Positions 1 to 11,600 of a DNA stretch of 34,974 nucleotides are shown here, piece after piece (position 1 is the first letter of the stretch; each line of letters opens with the position of its first letter). This DNA comes from Welwitschia mirabilis. Its lineage: Eukaryota; Gnetophyta; Gnetopsida; Welwitschiales. The stretch lies in the NCBI GenBank assembly GCA_051453625.1, contig JBOZIK010000001.1:177816482-177851455 (forward strand), given 5' to 3'. Position numbers and translations under genes: made by a program. The notes under the pieces are model-generated. The model did not search any database, was not told the DNA's origin, and worked only from the letters and a program-made list of their open reading frames with translations.

Positions 1-689
1 ATCATAGGTTCTGCTTGCAGGTTTTCAGCTTCAATTTTTAATAGTGAAATAACCATTGTCCCATCTGTCCTCCCCATGACAGTTAGGACCATAGTCTATG
101 ATTTTAGTTTTTATTTTTAGATTTTTCTATAATAAAATTAGTCTCTATTGTCTTCTTAGTCGTCTGGATAACCAAAAAGGTGACAGTCTATGCTCTTCTA
201 GTTTTTAGTTTTCTGCTTTGTTAAGTTTCCTTTTTTTACTTTATTTATTCGTCATCCCTTCTTTCATCTCCATGACAAATAGGATGATAGTGTTATTTTT
301 TATTTGTTTTCTCTTGTTTTCCATTTGCAAGATGTTGTGACATGATTAACCTAGAGAAGAAGTATCAAAGAAAAAGGTTATTGATAGAAAAGAACATTAG
401 ATAATGACTGGTAAGTTTAGAAATCGAATCAGAAAAGCAATCTCCAGGTGCATATAATTCTCCTTCTGAGTTTATTTGTTCTGAATTAGATCCTCATGAA
501 AAACACCTTGAAGAAGAAGAAAATCAGTATACAATGTTGAGCTCCATCCAAAAACAAAAATAAGTTCTAGGATTTTCTACTCCTAATCCCAATGCAAACC
601 TTATCCTAAGGGAATTACTAGCCAATAAGAAATGAGAGATTTAAACCTCTTTTGATCTGCCCTCAGGAGATGATGTTGAGGTTAAGAAC

Positions 690-1420
690 TTAAATGTCTA
701 TCCAACCTTTAGTGAAGAAGACGATGAGGACTCCCTTCAACATATTGCAGATATAGAACAATTAATTCCTACCTTGGGAAATGGGAAAAAAACATTAGTG
801 ATGTAACATATATGGTAATCTTTCCCATGACATTAAAAGGTAGAGCTAAAATTAGCTAAAAACCATATCCTACAAAATCTTAAAAACTTGGGAACAAGTC
901 CAGAAATCCTTCATCAAAATATTCATGAGTGAAGAAACTATTAAAAAAGGGAGAAGGAAGTGATAAACTTTCATCAAAAATCAAATGATAATTATACTTC
1001 CACATACGAATGTTTCTTTATAGTAATCCACTCTAATCTAGTAAATGCTTTTTCATGAGAATAACTAGTTAACTACTTCTATAGTGGATTAAATCCCCCT
1101 ACAAAACAACTTGTAGGCTTTTCTTATAATGGAAACCTTTTGAACTTGACATTAGAAAATGCTTGGACAAAGTTAGAAGAACTTGTGAAGGTTAATCAAA
1201 CTTGGTCAACATCAAAAGAAAATCATACTATAGGCCAAATCATCAAAGATTTAAAAGAAGTTAAACAAAAAAAGCAGGTAGATTACAACCTTATAAATCT
1301 GATTCAAAAATTCACAACAACCTTAGAGAAGTATGAAAAAATAATATTAGATGTCAAATTAGCAACTAAAAAAATGTTATGCCAACTTGTTACTTATGCA
1401 AGGATAATTAACACATAACT
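690..1420 (+). pseudogene. Gypsy gag core (Retrotrans_gag-like), broken
   Basis: Translating in shifting frames gives the usual order of plant gypsy gag: a YPTFS-like start followed by an acidic stretch (about 700-780), FPMTLKGRAK (about 820-850), TWEQVQKSF (about 885-910), then a GLNPPTKQL segment (about 1090-1120) leading into an open stretch at 1140-1418 with LENAWTKLEELVKVNQTW. The last part matches the family's segment that ends in a Trp after the gag helices. Only the final 92 codons are open; in-frame stops and frameshifts precede them. In intact elements gag forms the cytoplasmic virus-like particle. No CCHC knuckle was found after it. Confidence 0.7.
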
Positions 1421-2099
1421 AAAAATTATCCTCTATTACCAACATACAAAGAGAGAATATATAAAGAAGTTTATGCTTTCAATCAAACATCTCAAAACTT
1501 CAGAAATCAAAATCAGGAATAACTCAGATTGAATACTCATTTTTAAACAACTTTCAACCTTTTAGAAACTAATTTGAAAATTCAAACTTTCAACCAGATT
1601 CATCAAACTTTCAACAAATAAATGCCAAACTTGACAACTTAGTAAATGTCCTTCAACAAATAATGTTAGCAAATCAAAGTCCACAAGGCTCATTAGCAAC
1701 ACAACCTTTATCAAACCCCAATGACATAAGAAAATATTATAAGATTGTGATAAAAAGTAAACAAGAAATCAATCCTCCTCCATATGAAGTGTCAACCTCC
1801 CAAAATAACATTCATGATGAAGCAGAATAAGAGGAAGATGTTAAAATATTAGTAGATTATAACTATCGTTCTCTTGGTAAAAAGAAAAAGAAAAATTCTT
1901 TACAAAAGTAACTAGTTACCCCTAGGCTTGATAAGCTTAATAATAATTCAATTTTCAATGAACATCTTAAATCCCTAATGAAAAATGTGAGCATAAACTT
2001 ATAGTTTTGGAAACTTTTGCAACAAAATCCAGGGTACTCAAAACTATGAAAAGACTTAGCAAGAAGAAAACAAAAATGAGGTATCCCTAGCAAGGTCTT

Positions 2100-2560
2100 T
2101 CTAGAACAATCCCTCATAAATTTAATATTACAAAGATCCCCTAAATTTAAAGATCCAAGGGCGGTAATCATAAATGTTACATTAGAAAGAAATAAAAAGA
2201 TTAGGAGAACTTTAGTTGACATTGGAGCAATCGTTAATATCATGCCACTTTACATTTATAAGAGACTTGATTTGGAGGGTATGATAAAGCCTACTCAGAT
2301 TATCTTAAAGTTAGCAGATAATTTGGTTAAGAAACCATTAGGGGTTACTAAATATTTAGTTATCCAAATTAAAGAGAATTGCTACCAATTGATGTAATTA
2401 TCATAAAAGTTGAACATAATAGAGGATACCCATTACTTCTAGGAGGAGCCTTTTGTGCAATAGTCCATTACATCATTGACATAAGAACTAAAATGATGAA
2501 GTATTAATTTGGAAATAAAACATTTACAATTAGAGTCTTTGATGTAGCTAAAAAAGATAT
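2100..2560 (+). pseudogene. Gypsy aspartic protease (retropepsin), broken
   Basis: The frame through 2160-2390 reads TLVDIGAIVNIMPLYIYKRL and later LKLADN and GVTKYLVIQI, which is the pattern of the gypsy protease that follows gag. The active-site triplet D-[ST]-G appears here as D-I-G (2218-2226), close to the D-L-G form common in plant gypsy elements. A frameshift near 2390 moves the next part, IDVIIIKVEH and a degraded LGGAFCA (in place of the usual LGRPFLAT), into another frame, up to about 2560. It is a pseudogene, and nothing recognisable as RT follows. Confidence 0.75.
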
Positions 2561-2960
2561 AGCTGATGAAATAGACTTAGAAGATAACATCAAACCAAGT
2601 TTATTCATCTAACACCATTTTCTTAAAGAAAGAAGATAGTATTACATGAGCTTATACTTTATGATGATTCATCTAAGAATAAAAATTTAGAAACCATTCA
2701 TGCATTCAACTTTAAAAATGAAGAAGTAATCAAATCTTTAGATTGTAAGGAATACTAATTATTAGATGAAAACTTACACCTTGAGGGAGATTGTCCACTA
2801 CATGAGCTAGAGTATGAAAATCATAATTTGAATTTTAACATGGAAAATCTTTCTAGTGGACTAGAACATAATTGTCTTTGTATAATCAATGAAAATCCTT
2901 TACTAGAAGCACCATTAATCTTCCCTTAGACTTCCAAAGTTTATGCTTTCATGAGGTCTC

Positions 2961-5399
2961 ATAAAGTTTTATCTTTTACCCCTCTCTTCTTCTAATTGAT
3001 TTTACTTGAAAATAATTATCTATATTTTATGTTTTATCAATTGGTAAACTTCTGGTTTAGATCTTATTTCTTTGAAAACATGAAACATCTTATGGCCATC
3101 TAAATAGATCCTTTCTTTTCTTTTCAATGAAAGTATTGATTAGATTTTAGAATTTGAATAAAATTTGCTAGCTTTGGTGTTTCTTTTTTATTCCATTGAT
3201 TTTGATTCTGAGTTTATTTTTAACTTTCTATTTTAGTTTTCTATGTGTGTCGTTCTTTCTGTCATCTCCATAATAGTCAAGATGATAGTCTCTGTTTTTC
3301 AATTTCTGCCTTTAGTTTTCTGTTAGAACTTTGTTTTCTATTTTTGTTTTCCATTTTTGTAATCCTCTCTATTGTTTAGATGACAAGAAGGATGATTTTT
3401 TATTGTTTTGATTTCTGTTATTTTGAGAAAATACATTCTGATGACTCTGTTGAGATTTTTGACTTGACTATTTAAGAATTTCAGAAAGATATTGAACAAT
3501 GGCTGAAAATATATGAGCAACCACCTAAATTTTCTCTTAGCTTTTTCCTTTTAAGGTTATTATGACATTACTTGATTACCTTTCAAATATGACTCATGAA
3601 TTTATTGCCATGACTAGTCTTTTAATTTGGGCATTTTACAGTGGTAAGATCAGATTAACCTAATCTTAAGGAATTTTTTATGTTTTTCTTAATGGTAAAA
3701 AGGTCTTAGATTATTTAAGGATGTTCTTTTCTATTTTTATCTTATGACTTCACCTTTATCTTTTAAAGTGTTTAGTTATGTAGAATGTTTTTCATTTATG
3801 AATAAAAAAAAGTGAAATAAGATCATGATGTTTTATATGTGATAGCTTAAAAACATGATCATCATGATGTCCTACCATAAGTACACTAGGGCAAATATTT
3901 CCAAAAGAAGCCTTTAGCAGTGTAATATGATAGTTGTGGGAATTCCATTAGGAGGTTAGTTGGCCATGATTCATGGGTCCTTACTTCTGTGACTATGGTT
4001 TCACTCCCCTCATCATGGATAATAATATTATAATAAACTTTAAGGCTATGGGATTATTGTATTCCTGGTATCATCAAAAGCATTACTTGTTTCTTAGACT
4101 CTTAGTCTTTCCACATGATCATTTCATTTCTTGAGATTCAGGTATCTGTTTTAAGATGTTGGTAGGTGAGTTCATTTTTGAGCAACTCTTTGGTCTAATC
4201 ATTTATTGTTTAAGGCATTTTATTTCTGGCATCGTCATAACCACTGCCTTATCGAATGGAATTTTTTATACATTAAGTCATGTATTTTCAAATCAAGTGA
4301 TGTTATGATTTTTTTCACAAGAGTCTACTAGGTTAAAATGTGAAATAGGTAGGCCATTTTTTTAATATGTTACCTTATGTCCACTGTTTCTATTTTCTTT
4401 TGTTATTTTGTTAGTTATTTCAAAGTCATTGTGATATTTTCTTATCTTTTTAGGACCTTAATATTTCATGTTTTTCTTGCATAGTTTTCAATAAAGGAAT
4501 TGATTTCTTACTTGAATAAATCTCTTAAAAAATTTTGTGCTATTTATTTTTAAATATTTTTGGAGTTGTAAACATTGCTCTTAATCATTTTGTAATGAAA
4601 CATTATTTCCTCAGTTTCGCATTTAATTTAGAAAGTTGTCCACATTCAAAAGCATCCAATCTGCCTTCTTGCTCCCATCTGCTTTCTTTACTTTCTTATC
4701 CAATACGGGATGTATTATTTTTCTTGGAGGGGTAAGACCCATTTTCATGGCTTATTTTATGAATTTTTAAATTTTTTTCAAAGCTTTCATGAGATAAAAT
4801 TTTTAAATTTTCATACATATTATGCACTACATGTTATTTTGCTATGAGATGTATTTTATGAGACTATTTTAGAATTTTTAGAATTAACTTTTGTAAAACA
4901 AATTGGCTCACAATTGTGGTTTTTCACTTGGTTTTTGTCAGGTACTAACAAAGGCTAAGTGGAAGGCTATGTTGCACTGCCAATTTATGGTTATTTACTG
5001 GGGTTTTAGAAGCTATTTTGCAGGACATTTACACAAGTTTAGGTGCAATTCTAAGGATTTTAGAGAATCAATATAAGATCTTAGAAATGTGCAATTCTTA
5101 GCAATATTTAAGGCATGCAAGGTACATTCTAATACTCATGGTCGTAGAATAAGATTTCTAATAGAAAAGGCTAGTTTCTCCTAGCTTGGAAGATAAGGAA
5201 GACTATCGTTCCTTATGTCGTTTCCACGACAGATGAGACAACGACACCATTAGATGCTAACATGGACTACTGAGTCACCTACTGTGTAATCTTTTGTAAG
5301 GAGCAGTCATCCCCATCATCATCTAGATGATAGTCAGGATGATACTGATATTGCAATCAACTCTGATAGATGACCCTTGACCATTTCATCCATTTCTTA
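2961..5399. other. No gene found; probable retrotransposon 3' flank
   Basis: Apart from motif copies near 3250-3400 and 5300, I see no coding similarity here. Short open frames at 3338-3520 (-) and 4535-4735 (+) have AT-driven composition and no recognisable motif. The stretch is likely the non-coding 3' part of the gypsy element or older repeat sequence. Confidence 0.4.
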
Positions 5400-5680
5400 T
5401 TTGTAATAGAGCGTGTTTTCAGAGCATATTTTGTTTGTCATTTTCTCTATATTTTCCTATAAATAAGTTCCCCTTTGACTCTCTTCTCTATTTTCATTAC
5501 ACTAGAAATTCTCGTGATAGGAGATGAAAGGGCAGAAAATCCATCTCAAGTATTGCAAAAAGACGTTTCTTGGTGGAGAGCTATGCATCTTTCATTAAGG
5601 CGTAACTATTTTGTAACCCAGATGATGTTACTTCTTAATATAAACTCTATTTTCTTGATTGCATATTAGTCTATCAGATG
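5400..5680 (+). promoter_or_regulatory. Possible LTR promoter with TATA box
   Basis: A CCTATAAATAAG box at about 5457-5468 sits in a pyrimidine-rich setting and is followed by a short C/T-rich stretch. This looks like the U3/R part of a plant LTR. It lies downstream of the gypsy remnant and on the same strand, so it may be from its 3' LTR. I could not find a matching 5' LTR in the window or TG...CA ends. The 64-codon open frame starting at 5475 has no recognisable product. Confidence 0.3.
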
Positions 5681-7980
5681 ATCCTTATGATTTATATTAC
5701 CCTTAATCTAGTAACAATTTCATTAATCATGTAAATGATTAAGGGCAGCCTTTATTAAGGCTAAAATTAAGTAGTTTAGTTTATTTTCCATTGCATGTAG
5801 ATTAGTTACAGTTTGCATTTGCATTGCATCCTTTATTTTTTGCATTATTTTTTAATTCTAGTTTCCATTTACTTGTGAAAAGTAATCCTAGTCTTATCTC
5901 ATAGTCTTCAGAGAGAATATGACATTTGGGTTCACTCCCACTCGTACTAGTGTATTATATTGTGTAAGATATCTATTTTATTTATGAAATAACAGAATTC
6001 TTTTGAGTATAAACACTTACACAAATACACACTGCAACAAGATGTTAAAGCAGTTAACTTGAGATCACCTATAGATAAGAAGCATAGTAAGAGAAAAAAA
6101 GGAGGATTTCCCTAGGTTAAGATAACATGTCATAGGGGGAACATAAGACCTAAGAGAAACTAGGGTAATGAGGAATCCCAGAGATAAACTAGTAGATACC
6201 AAACCAATTAAATCAAAAGGCACAAGGCCCAAACTAGAAAAAAACTTAGCATAAAATAGAGATCATTGATATTATTGATAAGGAAGAGGAGAATATTAGG
6301 AAGAAAAAAGAAAACTATCTAAAGTTTAAAGCCTTTGTGACTACGAAAGAAGGCACTCTAGAGATACCTATTTGTAGTTAAATTATATTATTTATTTTAG
6401 TAAAATGTGAATCTCAAATAGACTACATAAGGACGTAATATCATTCTTTCATAGGTGTGTTTATGCTAAACTTAATAAAAATGACACAATACTTTCAATC
6501 CTATAATAAAAATCAAATAAAATGTGAAATTAAGTTTAAGAATTTTGATGAACTTTAATTAGGGATATAGGGAAAAAAACATGTTCTAGAGGTCTAGATC
6601 AGCTTATCCAACAACTCTCATTCACTTTAGAAATTTGCTATAATTCTTAAAACATAATCTTAAACCATCAAGTCATGATAGCTCAAGTATAATAGCATAA
6701 TCTCATTCACCACATGAGTGTTAAAGAATAATCACATTTTCCTTCATAGCCCTTCATACATATAGAATGTAAGGACAACTATACTTAAGACCTATAACAT
6801 GATAGTAAATATAGCCAATAGTTAACTTTAAAGAATTCACTCGGTAATGAGAGAACTTAATAATTTAGTTTCATCTAAGGATTAAAAATACCATATTAAT
6901 GTGACTCTTTCATTAATTAAGAACATAAATTACATCGAAATAGAAAGATAAAGCTAAAACAAACTCCTCAAACTAACCTCAGAACAAGTCTGCTCCTAAG
7001 GGAGGTGCTTAAAGAGCCATGATGTCCTAATGCTCTAAGTATTCCCACTACATTTTCCAACAAAATATCCTTTATAATAAGGGCTCAAGGCCTATAGATG
7101 AGGAACGGATTAAGAATCTTTGGCTTATAGTGATTGGTGATAGTTACATAAGGAAGGTTTTACTTTTGGATAGTTATATTAGGAGAAGGCTATAAATTTT
7201 ATTGTGTCATCTTAAGGATGATTCCTTATCTTTGTATGAAAAAGAGATGATGAAATGGCATTTGGATGATAAGTTTATTTCCATTAGGTGCTATGCCATG
7301 TGTCCTCCACATCATTATGCTGGTTACTACCACATTTCATTATGACGTGTCATCTTGCTTCTCTACCACATATCATCAAAGTTGATGATTATTTCTAATT
7401 AAATTTCTAACTAAGCCTATAAGTATAATGTATGAACTTCCTATAAAGATGTAAAATTGTATCTTTGGACTCACTTTAACCTAAAAGACTAATAGAACTA
7501 GTGATTTAAATAGCGACATCAGTGTTTTTTGATGGAATTTCTTCATTTTACAGCAAGTCTTCCAAAAGGTAAAAATTAACTTTCAAATGTAATGGAAAAT
7601 TTATAATTTCATAAATCATGTATAAAATGGTTAAGAAATAATTTTATAATAAAATTACTATTTTAATATTTTCAGCTATGCTAAATTAATCAAATATACT
7701 TGGTTGGATTATCAATTTTTGCATGTAAGCACACCTCCTAACTAGACTTTTACTAGTATCTTAATAAAAAGTTGATAAATAAATTATCAATATAAAAAAA
7801 TTATCTAAGTAAAACTATCCAAGTATGAAAGTCATATAACTTTGAAAAGAAATTTATTAATTTTTAAAAAATAAGGCATCAAATTTTTAAAAAATCCTAT
7901 GAAAGATGGATGCCATAACTCCTAATCAAAATTCAACTTTATTTTAAGAGTTAAAAAGATAGAAAATTTATACAACTCTA
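5681..7980. other. AT-rich sequence without recognisable gene
   Basis: No open frame with recognisable content was found on either strand. The part at about 7260-7570, with a CCTATAAGTATA-like box near 7415 and a following CCTATAAAG, has the look of an old LTR promoter, but no partner copy or borders were found. Confidence 0.35.
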
Positions 7981-7999
7981 TTGAGCACAAGTCAAAAGT

Positions 8000-8645
8000 T
8001 TCTCAAAAAAGAATTTTCATTACATGGATTTTCATACAACAAGCTACAAAATCATTTTGATGTAAGCACTTTACATCACAATACTCACAACTTCACCCTA
8101 AAGATAGGTTTTACAACCACAAAAATACATCATAGATTATGCCATATCTGTGATGGTTTGATTGAATCTTTTAGTAATGTTATTTTTTTAGGATGTTCTT
8201 CTACATGTCCTTAGATGATGTATGCCTTTTGAAGTAAGATAGTCCTTGAATTCTGTAGATGTATATTCACCATCATTATTGGAGTGAAAATCTTTTATCT
8301 TACATTCCAATTTTATTCCTAGTTTCACCTTCAAAACTTAAAAGTTTTACAAAGTGTGAAACTTTAAAGTCATAAAATACACCCAATACATTTGCAAATA
8401 GTCATTAGTGAATGAGATAAAATGATGAAAGTCTTGGAGTAGAGGCATTGACATTAGACCATATAGATTACTTTGAATAAGTAAATGTTTATGATTAGTT
8501 TGTCATTTGCTTAGTATTGCCCATTATACATGCTTCACACTGTGAGAAATCTTGTGGAATTGATGGAAGAGTTTGATGACCATTCTCACATATTACATTT
8601 AATGTACAAATAGTAGGATGTTCTAGTCGAGCATGCCACAATAGC
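8000..8645 (-). pseudogene. Copia GAG pre-integrase and integrase core, broken
   Basis: The - strand reads LWHARLEHP, then a zinc-site remnant CEACIMGN, then WVYFMTLK, IKDFHSNNDGEYTSTEF and NQTITDMA. These match in order the His/Cys zinc region and the DDE catalytic core of copia integrase. The position usually occupied by FIDDYSR reads FTNDY, so the catalytic region is also altered. In-frame stops interrupt several blocks. In live elements this enzyme joins the cDNA copy to the host chromosome. Confidence 0.8.
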
Positions 8646-8779
8646 GAGGGGGAAATGTTACCTTGCAAAACGTAGCCTTAAAGATGTGTAAGATTTTGAT
8701 TTATGTATTCCCTTGTGATAAGATTATGATCGTTATCATAAATATGGATTAATCTCTTTGTCATAAAACTAGAATGGTC

Positions 8780-9010
8780 TTTTAACACCAAGGTTACAAG
8801 TGAAAGAAGATGAGATCTCAACTAGAAAACATATAGAACATCTGACACAGTCCGTGGAGTAAGAGATGTTATATTAAGTATAACTAAACCATATTCTTAC
8901 ACTAGAACTAGAGCTTTATCTACCAATTAGACTTTCTTAGTTACTTCAACAAAACCATCAAAATAATCTCACTTATAAGTAATGTGCATGGTGGCACCAG
9001 CATCAAGTTT
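8780..9010 (-). pseudogene. Copia aspartic protease, broken
   Basis: The - strand starts with LDAGATMHIT, the copia form of the protease active site (normally LDSGAT or VDSGAS followed by H), and continues through VSDVLYVF and LLSLVT, matching the conserved DVLYVP...LLS segment. At least four in-frame stops interrupt it. The position, directly before the LWHARLEHP segment of the integrase region, is as expected for copia. Confidence 0.8.
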
Positions 9011-9169
9011 TCATGTCTTGTTAATATGTAATGTTCTTCATATAAGAAAAATCATGACATTAAAAGAAAGCGTTGGATTAATAGCATTTGATATCTTTGA
9101 GAGAATTAATCCTTAGCAACTATATTAGCCTTTGGTATAGAACTAGTCTTTTCCTAGGGTATACTATAG

Positions 9170-9610
9170 AAGTTAGTAGTATGACCTTACCTTCCCTAAC
9201 AAAAGCATTAATAGTTGTTCTTCTTAGAAGTAGTGTTATTTTAAGATGTTCCTTTTCCCTCTCATAGTTAGATTTAACTACATTAAAGTGTATAAGTTAA
9301 TGGTTACTTTTGATGACCCTTGTGCTTATTATCCTGCTTATCTTTAGAAGGAAGGGATTTGCTCAAAGACTATTTATGTTATCAAGTTCCACCATGAGAA
9401 TGAGAAAACTCAAAAGTAGTATTAGAGTATGAAGAGATTATTAAGTTAAACTAAGCTTTACCAACAATGAAATCCTTACTGAGTGTGTCAAAGTTCATGT
9501 AAGGAACTTGCTTACTTCCATGTAGTGACAAAATGTAGTGATTCAAAAATGGATCTTCTAGACAACATCTAACTATATTAACATAATGGATACAAACTTG
9601 GTTTTGCGAG
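9170..9610 (-). pseudogene. Copia gag C-terminal part with CCHC remnant
   Basis: Translated pieces on the - strand include a VPYMNFDTL segment (about 9505-9480) like the late part of copia gag, and a degraded zinc knuckle with a C.C...G..GH spacing (about 9210-9180). Both are interrupted by stops. The N-terminal gag half could not be followed convincingly above about 9.6 kb. Confidence 0.5.
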
Positions 9611-10093
9611 TAATGTATGTTATCTATGTAATTACTTATCTTATCTTTTTCTTCTCATAATGCAAATTCTTCATGCTTATTATAATATTGACGAGTTCCA
9701 AGTCACTCTTAGAATAAAATGTATTCCACAATGTAAAAAAGTTGGTGTAATTAGATTGATTTCTATTAACCAACTTTTTGTGTTAATAATATACTGATTT
9801 ATATATGATCTCAGTTAATTTGCTATTAATAACTCTATAAACATCTTATTTATATTTGTTCTAAAGAGTCACTTGCACTTTGTTAAAGAAATCCTTGTTA
9901 AAATCATAAGTACACCTAATTAACATAAAATCCTCATGCCAATACTCCCATAACTGATCATCCTAAAGAGTGACTTTGATGTTGGCCATGATTCTAATCA
10001 TCAAAATTGATGTGAGTAAATGTAACAGTATCTGAAACTTATCTTTAAGATTTCCATGTTGATAAAATTGGAAGAGGAGATGATAAGTTATAA

Positions 10094-10400
10094 GGTAGAG
10101 TTGATTGTTAGGGGGATCTTACTCACATCCACAACTAAACAATGGGTCTATCTATCACACAAAGAACACTTGTCAACTTGAGAAGAAAAGGTGATAATAG
10201 AAAGCTGAAATGGTATAGTCAATTTTACGAGGGATCTAACTCACATCCACAAGTCAGAATGATCTATGTAAGTCGCAATTACATACAAAAAAAAAAAGAA
10301 AAATATCAAAAAAGAGTCATAATAGAAAGGTATAGTTAATTCAAAAGGGATCTTACTCATATCCATAAGGCAAATTATCTATCAAATCCATAAGATGTTA
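10094..10400. repeat. Tandem repeat, unit about 116-118 bp, about 2.6 copies
   Basis: The anchor GGGATCT[TA]ACTCA[CT]ATCCA starts at 10113, 10231 and 10347, giving spacings of 118 and 116 bp. Each anchor is preceded by a variant of TATAGTTAATT and, between units, by ATAATAGAAAG. The units differ by substitutions and small indels, including a poly-A/G patch near 10288. The array lies on the upstream side of the copia remnant in that element's orientation, so it may be leader sequence. The open frame at 10142-10339 is a by-product of the array. Confidence 0.8.
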
Positions 10401-11400
10401 TAAAACCAATATCAGAGCCTAAAAAACCAAAAAAACAAATGCATGCTTGCGTAAAGAAGAAGAAAAGAATAAAGTAATTTGTTAAATGTTTCTTATCTAA
10501 GCATGATAGATTTTAATGCAAGGGGCCTAAATTTATTATTAGATGATAAAAATGTGTCCTTATCAATTTTAGGTCTTACTCCCAATCTAGATAGTGATCA
10601 TTTCCTTTCCAAAGATGGGACCCTTGTCTCCGAGAGGAGTAAATAGATAGAGTGTAACTCATGTCATGAGTTCATCCAAGTCATTGGTTAACTTTAGTTA
10701 CTTCAACTATATACTCCCATTAAGGAAGAGTATGATACAATGTTGGTAACCTATTTGTACCTTAGTAGATTTTAAATTTTATTGCACTTATGCCTTCCTA
10801 TTGACTTGGTGATGAAATCCAAGTAGATCCTACCATTATGCCTCCAATCTTCATCTTATACACCCTCTACTACCAAGACCTACATAAGAATCTTGACCTC
10901 AGGATACATGGAACATCTACGCTTAAGAGAGACATAGCTTTTATACATAGTTATGATAGTTAAAATTTCATAATAAGCTCAAAAGATGGCATAGCATAAC
11001 ACGGATGGACATTGACATAAGGCTTCCCATTCCTACCAGCCATTAAGACCTATTGCTAGTGAAATATGTTAAGTGTTTAGGGGTGAAAGGAATTTTCATT
11101 TTTACTTAATAAGATTAATAAAATATTGACTGTGGTGTTAAGTGTAAAAGTAAAGAGAATGAAAGATCAAAAGGACACAAAGGAAAAGGGATAGATTATG
11201 GTGTGATTCAGCTAAGTAGATCTTGCTTACCATCTAACTTAGCTTAATCTATTCAAATCACAAAAAAATATATCTGAGTGAAGGGGGAAAAACAAGTTAA
11301 GTGGATCTTTCTCCACATTCCAACATAATCTAATATAATAAAATGAAAGTTAATGGGCTTACAATGATTTAAAGTGTCGTAAGAGTCCAAAAATAATGTA
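10401..11400. other. No gene found
   Basis: I see no recognisable protein similarity on either strand. The sequence is somewhat richer in C and G than its flanks between about 10560 and 11060 and may be an old retrotransposon leader or an unrelated insertion between the copia gag and a possible primer-binding site near 12690. Confidence 0.3.
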
Positions 11401-11414
11401 AAAACTTAAAAATT

Positions 11415-11600
11415 CACTCAAAAGCGCATGTGCACAAAATTAAGCTAAAACCCAGCTAACATTACATGTGTGCAAGTTAATACAAAAGCTAGCATCAACT
11501 ACACGTGTATAAAAGGTAGTAAAAAAATGTAGCCCAAAACACATATGCATAAACTAACTAGAAAAGATTTAAAAAGCACAATTTCACATGTGCATCTAGA
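11415..11600. repeat. Five CAnnTG palindromes with about 40-bp period
   Basis: The hexamers CATGTG (11427), CATGTG (11465), CACGTG (11502), CATATG (11542) and CATGTG (11587) are each followed by a pyrimidine-purine run such as TGCACA, TGCAAG or TATAAA. Their spacings are 38, 37, 40 and 45 bp. The intervening DNA is purine-rich with recurring AAGCTA-like words, as in a degenerate tandem array. CACGTG is the plant G-box core, but no gene start is adjacent. Confidence 0.55.

Larger units (their letters stand above)
360..2960 (+). mobile_element. Decayed Ty3/gypsy LTR retrotransposon, gag-protease part
   Basis: This stretch reads in broken + strand frames as the first half of a gypsy-type polyprotein: a gag core at about 690-1420, a low-complexity stretch, then an aspartic protease at about 2100-2560. 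Stops and frameshifts interrupt every block, so no protein can be made. Reverse transcriptase, RNase H and integrase, which normally follow the protease, were not found downstream; the sequence after about 2960 reads as non-coding. The gag and protease style resembles the Athila/Tat side of gypsy, but the lineage is not certain. The ends of the element are not defined. Confidence 0.75.
61..5345. repeat. Dispersed degenerate motif, GTCATC...GGATGATAG type
   Basis: At least six related copies of a pyrimidine/purine motif built around TCATC, CCATGACA and GGATGATAG occur at about 60-100, 140-190, 248-292, 3250-3295, 3360-3400 and 5300-5345. A weaker one is at about 5210-5260. Several copies have inverted arms, such as TCATCC and GGATGA, that could pair. 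The copies lie on both sides of the gypsy gag-protease block, so they may belong to its untranslated or LTR sequence. Their function is unknown. Confidence 0.4.
7990..9610 (-). mobile_element. Decayed Ty1/copia retrotransposon, gag-protease-integrase part
   Basis: Read on the - strand from high to low coordinates, this gives the copia order: the end of gag (about 9600-9480), a CCHC knuckle remnant (about 9210-9180), the protease LDAGAT (9007-8984), the pre-integrase segment LWHARLEHP (about 8643-8616) with its C..C pair (about 8541-8518), and the integrase core ending in NDGEYTSTEF (about 8280-8250) and NQTI..MA (about 8150). Stop codons and frameshifts are scattered throughout. RT and RNase H, expected further left, are missing, so the element is truncated at about 7990. 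It is an inactive fossil. Confidence 0.85.

Noticed and set aside
1863-2243. 126-codon open frame on the - strand
   Set aside because: It is the mirror of the gypsy protease region, which has clear family motifs on the + strand.
7260-7570. LTR-like segment with TATA-like boxes
   Set aside because: No second copy, TG...CA ends or target-site duplication could be identified, so it is mentioned only as a possibility.
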